Shown piece by piece: positions 40,331-48,943 of a stretch of 64,000 nucleotides of DNA. This DNA is from DATJLY01 sp963729295. GTDB lineage: Bacteria; Pseudomonadota; Alphaproteobacteria; ATCC43930; CGMCC-115725. The stretch covers positions 310,001-374,000 of the forward strand of contig CAVSNJ010000020.1 in the NCBI GenBank assembly GCA_963729295.1, written 5' to 3'. Position numbers and translations under genes: made by a program. The number at the start of each line of letters is the position of its first letter. The first letter of the stretch is position 1. The notes below the pieces were generated by a model. The model searched no databases, was not told where the DNA came from, and worked only from the letters and a program-made list of their open reading frames with translations.

Positions 40331-41527
40331 TCAGTCGATCGCGGGAACGGTCGGCGGCTTGTTCCAGCTCTCAACCGGATCGTAGCCGACGATCCATTCC
40401 ATGCTGTCGACCTTGTTTTCCTTCGCGAGCCGCACCTTCTGCGCTTCGCGGTCGTGCATGTGCTTGATCCGGGCATTGACGAACGAGCGTTGCTGGACGC
40501 CGTGCACGCGCGGTACGCGAATGCGCCGAAAATTCGCGAGTGCCGCGACAGGATCGTCTCCCTCGGCCTTGATCCAGCGCGCGAGCGTATAGGCGTCCTC
40601 GAACGCCTGGCAGGCGCCCTGCCCGGCATTGGGCAACATGGCATGCGCGGCATCGCCGATGAGCTGGATGCGTCCCCGCCCCCACTTGTCGGTCAGCGGA
40701 CGCGTGAAGAGGCCCCACTTCGAGCATTCGATCACGACGCTCAGCAGCTTCTCGAGACGCGGCTCGGGGTTCGGAAAGCTCAAGCGCATCTCGTCGGGAT
40801 CGCCCTGCGTGGACCAGCCTTCCTCGACCCATTTATCGGTATCTTCCTGGGTCACGATGTTCACGACTTCGCGGCCGCGCAAGTAGTAGGCAAAAAAGTG
40901 TCGGCCGGGCCCCAGCCATTGGATATGACCCGAAGGCTCCAGCACCTCGGGCGGGACATCGCCGCCCGCGAGGAGCGCGCGCCACACCATCTGGCCGGTG
41001 TAGGTGGGATTGTCGTCGCCATAAAGGGCACGGCGGATTACCGAGTGGACGCCGTCCGCGCCGATCACGACCTCCGCTTCCCGGGTGACGCCGTTCGCGA
41101 AGGTCAGCGCGACTGCGGCCTGGCGCTCCTCGATGGCGACGAGGCGATGATCGAGATGGAGACACGCAGGATCGACGCCGCTCGCGAGCGCGTTCATGAG
41201 ATCGGCGCGATGGAACGTATAGTGCGGGGCGCCATAACGCTCGGCTGCCATGCGGCGGTCGCGAAATTCGAGCTGTTCGCCGGTCTGCATGTCGCGGGTG
41301 AAGATGGTGCCGTGGATATTGGCCACGGCCGCAAGCTTCTCGCCGAGGCCGATCGACCGCAGCGCCTTCACTGCCTGGGGACTGATATTGATGCCGGCGC
41401 CGATGTCGCCGAGCGTCGGCGCCCGCTCGAAAACCTCTGCAGCGAATCCGAAGGCAGCGAGAGCATTGGCCGCGGCCAATCCCGCCAGCCCGCCGCCGAC
41501 GATCGCGATGCTGGGGCCTTGCCTCAT
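40331..41527 (-). CDS. FAD-dependent aromatic monooxygenase B (3-hydroxybenzoate 6-hydroxylase/salicylate hydroxylase-like)
   Basis: 398 residues. Complete set of group A hydroxylase motifs: SIAIVGGGLAGLAAANALAA, the DG motif VIGADGVHSVIR and the GD motif RIQLIGDAAHAMLPNAG. Since a gentisate dioxygenase gene lies next upstream on the same strand, conversion of 3-hydroxybenzoate (or a heterocyclic analogue) to gentisate is a plausible role. Paralogue A nearby differs throughout except for a near-identical core (40651-40867). Confidence 0.9.
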   Translation of the reverse strand: MRQGPSIAIVGGGLAGLAAANALAAFGFAAEVFERAPTLGDIGAGINISPQAVKALRSIGLGEKLAAVANIHGTIFTRDMQTGEQLEFRDRRMAAERYGAPHYTFHRADLMNALASGVDPACLHLDHRLVAIEERQAAVALTFANGVTREAEVVIGADGVHSVIRRALYGDDNPTYTGQMVWRALLAGGDVPPEVLEPSGHIQWLGPGRHFFAYYLRGREVVNIVTQEDTDKWVEEGWSTQGDPDEMRLSFPNPEPRLEKLLSVVIECSKWGLFTRPLTDKWGRGRIQLIGDAAHAMLPNAGQGACQAFEDAYTLARWIKAEGDDPVAALANFRRIRVPRVHGVQQRSFVNARIKHMHDREAQKVRLAKENKVDSMEWIVGYDPVESWNKPPTVPAID

Positions 41528-41749
41528 TCAGTGCCTCCAAGGCAACACCGGGATCGATAAGCCCCTGCCGGATCGCCCGGGCTGATACCGCCGGCGCGCT
41601 ACCGATAGGAATCGATACAACTGACGGAACCGCGCCGCAAGGTCGGGGCTGTCCCGCGCTGCAGCACATGGCGCCGAAGATCAAATCCAGCTCCTTTCAG
41701 AGTGCTGGGGCTTGCCGGTACTATCCCTTGTCCTGAGCCTGGGGCGAAC

Positions 41750-41821
41750 ATGAGGCGAGGAGAATTCATCGGTCTATTCGGTAGAGCGGCAGACGTTTGG
41801 CCGCTCGCATTCGGCCCGTGA
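41750..41821 (+). pseudogene. ABC substrate-binding protein remnant (N-terminal end)
   Basis: Short frame MRRGEFIGLFGRAADVWPLA matching the N-terminus of the MRRREFI-type ABC substrate-binding family (usual GGAAAWPLAARAQ). It stops after 23 codons. The remainder of the gene is absent. The surrounding 41528-41936 region contains nothing else recognisable. Confidence 0.45.
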
Positions 41822-41936
41822 TGCAAGCTCAACCGACCAACGGGGTCCACGCGCTGCCAGAGGGATAGACCATGTTTATCGCGGCAAAAGAACGTCGCCG
41901 ACCGTGGCAGCGCGCGGCTCTCATTGACCGACACGA

Positions 41937-42267
41937 TCGTGCGGGCTCTTGATTATCCTAGCGACAGGCGGGGTTAAACTTTACGGCCTGTCACGGAAGA
42001 TCGACGAGCTCGCACGCATCTGGTCTCGGGCAATGGTTTCGCTATTTGACCGGTTGCCTCGAAATCGTCAGAGCGCTCTGCATACTCATACCTTCGGTCT
42101 CGGTTTTTGGCGCGATCATATTGCTGGGGATCGCCATCGGCGCTTTCTTGGTCCAGCTTTTCATAATGCACGGCGACCCCATTCATCCCGTTGTCCTTGG
42201 GGCGTTGATAATGGTCGTCATTTGGGCGCACCGCGATCAAATCGCAAAACGTTTCACGAGCCGTTGA
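41937..42267 (+). pseudogene. DoxX-like membrane protein, frameshifted
   Basis: Frame 1 reads LLIILATGGVKLYGLSRKID, then ELARI. After about 42022 the match moves to another frame: GLGQWFRYLTGCLEIVRALC, then ILIPSVSVFGAIILLGIAIG, ending RDQIAKRFTSR. Together they resemble a four-helix DoxX/DoxD-like protein truncated at its N-terminus and broken by a frameshift. It lies in the gap between two groups of aromatic-degradation genes, on the opposite strand. Confidence 0.6.
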
Positions 42268-42310
42268 CGCGTGTGCGACAGTCTGACTGAACCGTCGGGT
42301 TTCCGACCGG

Positions 42311-43507
42311 TCATACGCAGGGATTAACGCCGCCGGAGACATGGGTCGAGCGCTCGAGCAGAACAACGTCGCCGTCCCGGCTGCGGCCATGCTTAAGGGC
42401 GAATCCGAGGGCGCGGAGTGTCGGCTCGTCGCTGCTAACGATGAAGATGGCATCCGCGCCAGGCTGGTCGTTGTGGTGCTCGAACCATTCGCCCCCGGGA
42501 ATGCAGAAAGTATCGAAGGGCTCCCAGTCGAAGCGCTTGCCGCCGACAATACTATGCCCCGTACCGGCGAAGACCGTGCAGATCAGATTGGCATTCTGCC
42601 GCACGGGCAGGAGGCTTTCCCCCGGGCGGAGCATCTGCATGAGGAAGGTCATGGTCTTGTAGACCGGGCCGCCGGTCATCGGGTTGACGAACTCGACGAC
42701 AATGCCCTCGTAGGGGCTCCCGTCGCGATCGTGTAAGCCGCGCAGCACCGCCTCGGTCCGTTCCCACCGGTAAACGAACATGGGCGAACTGGTCCCGGCA
42801 CCACGCGAGTGATTGATGCCGCGTGGCAACAGGCCGCCGGTTCCGTAGATGCGCTGGGAGTAGTCGTCAGGCACGGAGGCGCTCTGGACGCGCTTGGCAA
42901 CCATCGCGTCGCGATCTTTCTCGCGATAGTCGAATTCGAAATACGTGGCGTTGAGGATGTTGACGAGCGGCATGTCGAGCACGCTGAGATTAACCGAGGC
43001 CTCGTCAGGACCGTTGCCGTGATTGTGCCAAGTGTCGTGCGGCGTCAGCACCAGGTCGCCTGGTCCGAAGGTTACGTTCTCGCCGTCGATGCCCGTGAAA
43101 TTGGTGTTTCCGGTGAGCCCGAACCGGATCGCATTCGGCGAATGCCGATGCGCCGGCATGAGTTCGTGCGGCATGTTGATCCGATAGGCGGCAAAGAGCG
43201 TCGACACCGTCGCGACGAGCGGCGCCAGTGCCGGGTTGACCATAATGAGCGAGCGTCGTTCCGACAGTTCCATCGGAATGAGCTGCGCCGCCTCGAGCAA
43301 ACAGGGGTGGATCTCACGGTATTTCCAAAGATGCGGCACAGCGGTGAGACGGCCCGCACGCAACTTGTCGGTCGCCTGGTGGTCGTCGGTTTCTTGGTCG
43401 CCCCAGAACTCGAAGAGGGAAAGCCGCAACGTCGCATCGTGCAGAAGAGCGAGGCGCTCCTTGCGTTTCGGCAACTCGACTCGATCGATTGCAGATCGCC
43501 CTTCCAT
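42311..43507 (-). CDS. Gentisate 1,2-dioxygenase-like bicupin
   Basis: 398 residues with two cupin domains. The N-terminal cupin carries the Fe(II) motif PAHRHSPNAIRFGLTG and GDLVLTPHDTWHNHGN, typical of gentisate dioxygenases. The C-terminal cupin has the degenerate RQNANLICTVFAGTG and DTFCIPGGEWFEHHND. The enzyme would cleave gentisate (2,5-dihydroxybenzoate) to maleylpyruvate. No maleylpyruvate isomerase or fumarylpyruvate hydrolase is in the window, so the rest of the pathway is elsewhere or the substrate differs (for instance a hydroxypyridine carboxylate). Confidence 0.9.
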   Translation of the reverse strand: MEGRSAIDRVELPKRKERLALLHDATLRLSLFEFWGDQETDDHQATDKLRAGRLTAVPHLWKYREIHPCLLEAAQLIPMELSERRSLIMVNPALAPLVATVSTLFAAYRINMPHELMPAHRHSPNAIRFGLTGNTNFTGIDGENVTFGPGDLVLTPHDTWHNHGNGPDEASVNLSVLDMPLVNILNATYFEFDYREKDRDAMVAKRVQSASVPDDYSQRIYGTGGLLPRGINHSRGAGTSSPMFVYRWERTEAVLRGLHDRDGSPYEGIVVEFVNPMTGGPVYKTMTFLMQMLRPGESLLPVRQNANLICTVFAGTGHSIVGGKRFDWEPFDTFCIPGGEWFEHHNDQPGADAIFIVSSDEPTLRALGFALKHGRSRDGDVVLLERSTHVSGGVNPCV

Positions 43508-43572
43508 GGCGCGCGCTCCAACTTATATTTCACATCGAATGCTAGGCGAAGCGCTCTCGCACGTCGAGGTCT

Positions 43573-44772
43573 CTAGTCCTTGATTCCGAACATGGTCCAT
43601 TGTGCGCCCGGGCCGGTCGCGCCCATGAGGGCGCGGCCGCATTCCATCACGATTTCGTCGGCCAGCAGCAGATGCTGCGTCCCGGCATGGGCATCGCGAT
43701 AGCAGCGTTGCAGCTTGCTGCCGCGGAGCGACGCGCCGCGCACCGCACGGTGCGCGAAGGTCGTGACCTCGGACAGCGCATCATGGATATGCCGCATGGC
43801 CAGACGAATGAGCGCCACCTGTTCGATCGTGGGCGCATCGCCCCGCGCGACCGTCTCCGAAAGCGATGACCAGCTCTCGCGCACGAAGGCGCTGGCGGCA
43901 CGGAAGCGGCCTTCGGCGTCGGCGAAGGATTTCTTGAAGGTCGCGCTGTCGCTGAGTTTTCCGAAAACGTCGCCGCGCTCGCGCGCGAGCCGGGCAAGCT
44001 CGTCGAGCGCGCGCCGGCCGACGCCGAGCGCCCAGGAGCTGTGGCCCCAGGTGGTGAAGCCGACAAGCCCGATCCGATAGTGCGGCCCGCCGCGCCGCAA
44101 CACGGCGCCGTCGAACGGAAAGCACAGATGCTCCGGCACGAACAGCTCTGGCTCCTTCAAGGTGTAGTCGAAGCTGCCGGTGGCGCGGAGCCCAAGCACG
44201 TCCCAATTGCCCTTGAGCTCGACGCTTTCCTTCGGGTGGTGCGCAAGCACGATCGCGGGCGTGCCGTCGGGATTCGCCACGGGCTTGTCGCCGTCCATCA
44301 CAAAACAGCCGGAGTGAATCCATTCCGCATGGTGGATGCCGCTGCCATAGGCCCAGTGGCCGCGGATCATGAATCCGCCCGGCACGCGGCGCGCATAGCC
44401 GCGCGGCACGCCATTGCCGGCGATGGTGACGTCGTGACCGCGGCCAAAGACGGCGCGCGCGCCTTCGTCGGCGGCATAGGCGCCGAACGACGCGCTCATC
44501 ACGCCATTCACCATGGTGCACCAGCCGGTCGAGGCATCGGCCCAGGCGAGGCGCGCCACGACCTCCATCGCGTCGGGGAAGGGAAGCTCGCCGCCGCCCA
44601 GAGACTTGGGCAGCAACATCGCATAGAGGCCCGCGCGCCGCAGCGCTTCGACAACGCGGTCGCTCAGGTGCGACTGACGTTCGGCGGCCTCGGCCTCGGC
44701 CTCGATCAGTGGCACCAGGCCTTCGGCCGCCCGCAAAGCCGTGTTGCCTTCGTTCGTCGTCGTCATCGTCAT
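43573..44772 (-). CDS. Acyl-CoA-dehydrogenase-fold flavin monooxygenase B
   Basis: 399 residues from ATG 44772 (a second ATG lies two codons in). Motifs are LRRAGLYAMLLPKSLGGGEL, ARLAWADASTGWCTMVNGVM, GFMIRGHWAYGSGIHHAEWI, GLRATGSFDYTLKEPELFVP and C-terminal RAVRGASLRGSKLQRCYRDA. This is the HsaA/DszC-like group, distantly related to the enzyme at 39083-40309. First gene of the minus-strand aromatic cluster, 65 bp before gentisate dioxygenase. A much longer upstream frame is antisense to the MFS gene and was not used. Confidence 0.87.
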   Translation of the reverse strand: MTMTTTNEGNTALRAAEGLVPLIEAEAEAAERQSHLSDRVVEALRRAGLYAMLLPKSLGGGELPFPDAMEVVARLAWADASTGWCTMVNGVMSASFGAYAADEGARAVFGRGHDVTIAGNGVPRGYARRVPGGFMIRGHWAYGSGIHHAEWIHSGCFVMDGDKPVANPDGTPAIVLAHHPKESVELKGNWDVLGLRATGSFDYTLKEPELFVPEHLCFPFDGAVLRRGGPHYRIGLVGFTTWGHSSWALGVGRRALDELARLARERGDVFGKLSDSATFKKSFADAEGRFRAASAFVRESWSSLSETVARGDAPTIEQVALIRLAMRHIHDALSEVTTFAHRAVRGASLRGSKLQRCYRDAHAGTQHLLLADEIVMECGRALMGATGPGAQWTMFGIKD

Positions 44773-44940
44773 ACCCCGTTCGGACTTCTCCACCCGACGG
44801 CATCTTATTCCGCGTTCCCATCCCCGGGAACGCCATCGACGATCGGATTTCGACGTTGCGCCGCGTGCGGACCTGTTGTCTTGCGTTCGCGGCGCGGCGG
44901 CGCAGAATCGGTGCGATCGTTCGTGTGATCGTGAACAAGC

Positions 44941-46455
44941 ATGAGTCCCAGCGACCGGGTCGTTACGGAGACCAAGGCCAACGCCGCCGAGACGTCCCGC
45001 TTTGCGGATGCCACGACGCGGGCGTGGATCCTCACCTCGGCCGTCATCTGCATGTTCATGGCCGCGATCGAGGGCACCGTCGTCGCCACGGCGATGCCGA
45101 CGATCGTCGGCAAGCTCGGCGACTTCCACCTCTTCAGCTGGGTCTTCAGCACCTACTTCCTGACGCAAGCCGTCACCATTCCGCTCGGCGGGCGCTTCGC
45201 CGATCTCATCGGCCGTAAGATCGTCCTCTATGCCGGCCTTGGCTTGTTCCTGCTCGGCTCCTCGCTCTGCGGGTTTGCGCCCAACATGGTGGTCCTCATC
45301 CTTTGCCGCATCGTGCAGGGCGTTGGCGCGGGCGCGATGATGCCGGCGGCGCAGACTTTGATCTCCGATATCTATCCTCCGGCGGTGCGCGCGCGGATGC
45401 AGGGTTATCTCTCGAGCATCTGGGCGGGCGCGGCCATTTGCGGGCCGCTCGTCGGCGCGTTCCTGGTCTCGGCCTTGAGCTGGAGATGGATCTTCTGGAT
45501 CAACGTGCCCTTGGGGTTGGTGGCGATTCTTCTGCTCGCGCTCATGCTGCATGAGAGCGCGGAACGCCGTTCGCACCAGATCGACTATCTCGGCTCGGCG
45601 CTCCTGGCGCTCGGGGTCGGCACGTTGATTTTTGCGTTGGTCCAGGCGACGACGATCGGGCCGGCCGCGTCGATCACGCTCGTCGCGGTGGCCGCGGCGC
45701 TGTTCGGCCTGCTCTATCTCCAGGAACGGCGGGCGGCGGAGCCGGTCATGCCGTTGCGGCTGTGGCGCAACCGGGTCGTCGTGATGAGCAATCTCGCCTC
45801 CCTGACCGTCGGATCGATCACGGTGTCGGCGAGCGCATTCCTTCCGGCCTATGTCCAAGGCGTCATGGGCCGCAGTCCCTTGATCGCCGGGTACGTGGTG
45901 TCGGCGAGTTCCGTGGCCTGGATGTTCGGCTCGGCGGCAGGCGGCAGGATCATGCTGCGCGGCTCCTACCGCCTCGCCGCGACGATCGGCAGCTGCATCG
46001 TGATCTGCGGGTCGCTCGCGCTCATCACGCTCGATCCCAGCCGCGGGCCGCTTTGGGCTGCAACGGGCACGGCGCTCACCGGGCTCGGCATGGGATTGTT
46101 TCAGAACACGTTCTTCCTGGCCGCGCAAGCGAGCGTCGAGCGCAGCGATCGGGGCTCCGCGACGGCTTCCGTGCTCTTCAGCCGCATCCTCGGCCAGACC
46201 ATCGGCTCGGCGCTCTTCGGCGGAATCGTGAATATCAGCCTCGCCGATCGCATCGGCGGCGACGCCGTCACGCGGATCATGGACCCGGCGCTGCGCCACA
46301 GCCTCTCGCCGGCGGAAATCGGACCGCTGACGCTGGCGATCGCCGAGGCATTGCGGCACGTCTATCTGACGACGGGGCTCCTGGCGCTGATCGGCCTCGC
46401 GGCGACGTTGGGACTGCCGCGAGGCTTGGGCCCAACGAGGGCCGCGATTAAATAG
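44941..46455 (+). CDS. MFS transporter, DHA2 family (14 helices)
   Basis: 504 residues. Features are MAAIEGTVVATAMPTIVGKLG (helix 1 motif D1), GGRFADLIGRKIVLYAG (motif A), LCRIVQGVGAGAMMPAAQTLISD and GPLVGAFLVSALSWRWIFWINVPLG (motif C and helix 5-6). It is a proton-coupled exporter. It is transcribed divergently from the aromatic monooxygenase gene (168-bp gap), so it may export an aromatic substrate or intermediate. No adaptor gene accompanies it. Confidence 0.92.
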   Translation: MSPSDRVVTETKANAAETSRFADATTRAWILTSAVICMFMAAIEGTVVATAMPTIVGKLGDFHLFSWVFSTYFLTQAVTIPLGGRFADLIGRKIVLYAGLGLFLLGSSLCGFAPNMVVLILCRIVQGVGAGAMMPAAQTLISDIYPPAVRARMQGYLSSIWAGAAICGPLVGAFLVSALSWRWIFWINVPLGLVAILLLALMLHESAERRSHQIDYLGSALLALGVGTLIFALVQATTIGPAASITLVAVAAALFGLLYLQERRAAEPVMPLRLWRNRVVVMSNLASLTVGSITVSASAFLPAYVQGVMGRSPLIAGYVVSASSVAWMFGSAAGGRIMLRGSYRLAATIGSCIVICGSLALITLDPSRGPLWAATGTALTGLGMGLFQNTFFLAAQASVERSDRGSATASVLFSRILGQTIGSALFGGIVNISLADRIGGDAVTRIMDPALRHSLSPAEIGPLTLAIAEALRHVYLTTGLLALIGLAATLGLPRGLGPTRAAIK

Positions 46456-46530
46456 ACACGCGCCCATCGGAATCGTGGACGATGACGAGCGTTCCGATCG
46501 GACTCGCGACGCGATCGACCAACAATGCCA
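46448..46530 (-). pseudogene. Possible Ogt/Ada methyltransferase N-terminal remnant
   Basis: The short minus-strand stretch LALLVDRVASPIGTLVIVHD, then SDGRVSI, resembles the beginning of methylated-DNA-protein-cysteine methyltransferases (SPIGxLxLV pattern). It ends at once in a stop. It overlaps the last codons of the MFS gene. No other part of the gene is present. Could be chance. Confidence 0.3.
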
Positions 46531-46601
46531 AGGACGAGGAGCCTTTGCGCGGCGGCGTTGTCGTACTCGTCGATGAGAGATGATGCACCCTGCTCACGAA
46601 T

Positions 46602-48776
46602 TCAGGGCGCGCGCTGCAACACTTCGACCTTGGTGATGGTGTTGCTTGCGCCGTCGATCGTGAATTGCACACGATCCTGCGGGTTCAAACCCTCGAGCAA
46701 CGACGGCGTGACAACCAAGTATCCCATGACCATCGCCGCCATGTAGCCGGGAATCTCGTCGCCATTGACGATGAGCTGACGGCTTCTCGGTATGGTGCTG
46801 ATGACCTGGCCGGTGCCGATGAATGATTTGGCTGCCGCCGCCGCGCCGGGCTGGGCAAGCGCAGCTTGATTCAGTGGCGCCGCCCCGGGGCCGGATCCCT
46901 GCTCGTTCTCGGCGAGCAGGGTGTCGAGGCTCTCGGCCGCGGGGATGCCTTCCGCCTGGCCGGGTGCCAACGCGCTGCCCTTGCCGACGACGAGATAACC
47001 CAGCATGCCATGCCGCTCGTGCGTCGAGACATGGCAGTGATAGATGAGCGTCACGTCGGCATCGGGCGTGACGAACGTCGCCTGCTGCCGGCCGGGACCG
47101 ATGAAATTGATCGCGACCATCGGATCGAGGCCCGGGATCATGAAGTCGTGCCGGATCTCATCGGTGTTCTCCAGCACGATGGTAACGGCGGCGCAGCGCT
47201 CGACATGCACGATGCGCGGCTCGAAGGCGAACACCTCGCCCGGGCGCGCATAGGCGCGGCCCGCTTTTATGGTGATGGTCTGGGCGCTGCGCGGACGATC
47301 CTTGCAGGCGGTCGCCGCGACCTGATGCCGGTGCGCATCGATGAGCGCCAAATTGGGCAAGCCGTCGTCGCTGTCCTGCCGGTGCGGATAGTCGAACGCG
47401 CCGCCGAGCGGCGCCGCGGGCCAGCCTTTATCGTAATTGGCGGCGTCGGTGCCGTAGATCTTGGGATCGAACATCGGCATCTTGCCGCGATAGAAATCGG
47501 GATGGAACATCATCTCCAGATTGCCCGCGACCTTGGGGAGCCCGTTCGCCTGCATGAAGCCGTCATAGACGATGGCGGTCATGTCGCCGCCGTCGATTCC
47601 GCCATTCACCTCCGCCGACGGCGTGTGATCGTGCACCATCCATACGCCCGGGCCCGCCGCATAGCGGCCGTCATCGCCCGTATGAAGCGCGAGATCGATC
47701 CGCTGGGCGGGCGCGATCTCGAACGTGTCGCGGGAATATTGCAGAGCCGGAGGCAGCGGGTCGCCGTCGAGCGCGATCAGGACCGGGTGATGCCCATGCG
47801 TGTGAAACGCAATCGTCTGGCCGCCCGCGTTGAGGATGCGGAGCCGCGTCACCTCGTTCGATTTCACCAGGATCGGGCTGTCGAGCAGCGTGAAGGGAAA
47901 CGAGCGCCCGTTGAGGAGGAAAATATCCGGCTTGCGCTGCGAGCTGTCATAGTCGCGGTGCATCCGCATCTCGACCTCGCGCGGATCGGTATAAGCGAGC
48001 GCGATGCGGTTGAGCCGCTCGTCGACATCCTGATAGACGAGCGAGTATTCGCCCTGAAAATCCTCGGCCGTGCCCTTGGCCATCGGCCATATCCGGCCGG
48101 CGCCCACCACGACCGGCGCGAAATGATTGTCGGGCCGCTTGGGCTCGACGATCAGCATGCCGGCAAGCCCCATCATCGCATGGATGCTTGGATCGACATG
48201 GCAGTGATACCAGTACGTGCCGGGATACTTGGCGGTGAACTCGTAGACGAATTTCTTGCCCGGCTCGACCGCCGGCTGGGAAAAGTCGGGCGTGCCGTCC
48301 ATGTCGGCCGGAACGCTCAAGCCATGGAAGTGGATGGTGTGCGGGAAATAATGGGTGTTGTAGAGCTCGATCCGCACGTGATCGCCTTCCTGCACCCGGA
48401 TGGTGGGGCTCGGCATCCGCGCCGGCGAACTCATCGCGCTTCCGACCGGCGCATAAACCCAGAACAGCACGAACTTGCCGGGATAGACTTCCTCCTGAAC
48501 CTCGATGATCTCGAACCGGATCGTGACTTGCCGCGTGCCATCGGCGAGATCCTCGATCGCGACGGCATCGTCGGCCGCGCCGGGGATACGGTTCCGCTCG
48601 GCGTCGAACGCGGACTGTCCCTCGGCGCCGCCGTTCTGGTACGCGTGGACCGAGGAATATCGGCTATAGAGCGGCAGCAGGTTGGGATCGGGCGGTGCGT
48701 CGGCGCACGCGAGCGACGCAAACGCGAGCGCCGCCAACACCATCGAAGCGCCCGTCGCGAACGAAGCAATACGCAT
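46602..48776 (-). CDS. Periplasmic multicopper oxidase with C-terminal CusF-like domain
   Basis: 724 residues from ATG 48776, with a signal peptide (MRIASFATGASMVLAALAFA, then SLACA). Cupredoxin domains carry copper ligands in HTIHFHGLSVP, YWYHCHVDPSIHAMMGL, IAFHTHGHHPVLI, WMVHDHTPSAE and C-terminal VTLIYHCHVSTHERHGMLG. After a Pro/Ala linker (about 600-645) a separate 65-residue module, SRQLIVNGDEIPGYMAAMVM, resembles CusF-type copper-binding domains. It likely oxidises Cu(I) or another substrate in the periplasm. It is divergent from the LVIVD-copC-copD genes. Confidence 0.88.
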   Translation of the reverse strand: MRIASFATGASMVLAALAFASLACADAPPDPNLLPLYSRYSSVHAYQNGGAEGQSAFDAERNRIPGAADDAVAIEDLADGTRQVTIRFEIIEVQEEVYPGKFVLFWVYAPVGSAMSSPARMPSPTIRVQEGDHVRIELYNTHYFPHTIHFHGLSVPADMDGTPDFSQPAVEPGKKFVYEFTAKYPGTYWYHCHVDPSIHAMMGLAGMLIVEPKRPDNHFAPVVVGAGRIWPMAKGTAEDFQGEYSLVYQDVDERLNRIALAYTDPREVEMRMHRDYDSSQRKPDIFLLNGRSFPFTLLDSPILVKSNEVTRLRILNAGGQTIAFHTHGHHPVLIALDGDPLPPALQYSRDTFEIAPAQRIDLALHTGDDGRYAAGPGVWMVHDHTPSAEVNGGIDGGDMTAIVYDGFMQANGLPKVAGNLEMMFHPDFYRGKMPMFDPKIYGTDAANYDKGWPAAPLGGAFDYPHRQDSDDGLPNLALIDAHRHQVAATACKDRPRSAQTITIKAGRAYARPGEVFAFEPRIVHVERCAAVTIVLENTDEIRHDFMIPGLDPMVAINFIGPGRQQATFVTPDADVTLIYHCHVSTHERHGMLGYLVVGKGSALAPGQAEGIPAAESLDTLLAENEQGSGPGAAPLNQAALAQPGAAAAAKSFIGTGQVISTIPRSRQLIVNGDEIPGYMAAMVMGYLVVTPSLLEGLNPQDRVQFTIDGASNTITKVEVLQRAP

Positions 48777-48943
48777 TGCCACACCCACCGCTGACACCAC
48801 AGTTTAGCGCGAAGCGCGGCGCGAAGCAGCCGCGACCGCAACTCAGTCATGTCCGATCCGGCGACCCGCGATGTTGCGTGGTCCCATTGCTTCGTTTACA
48901 GTTTTTGGCGCCTTGAACAAATCAGGCTTGGGGGGAGAAGACG

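Noticed and set aside
43573..46467. Apparent 964-codon minus-strand protein ending in the acyl-CoA-dehydrogenase-like enzyme
   Set aside because: Its first 565 codons are antisense to the well-supported MFS gene; the enzyme has its own ATG at 44772.
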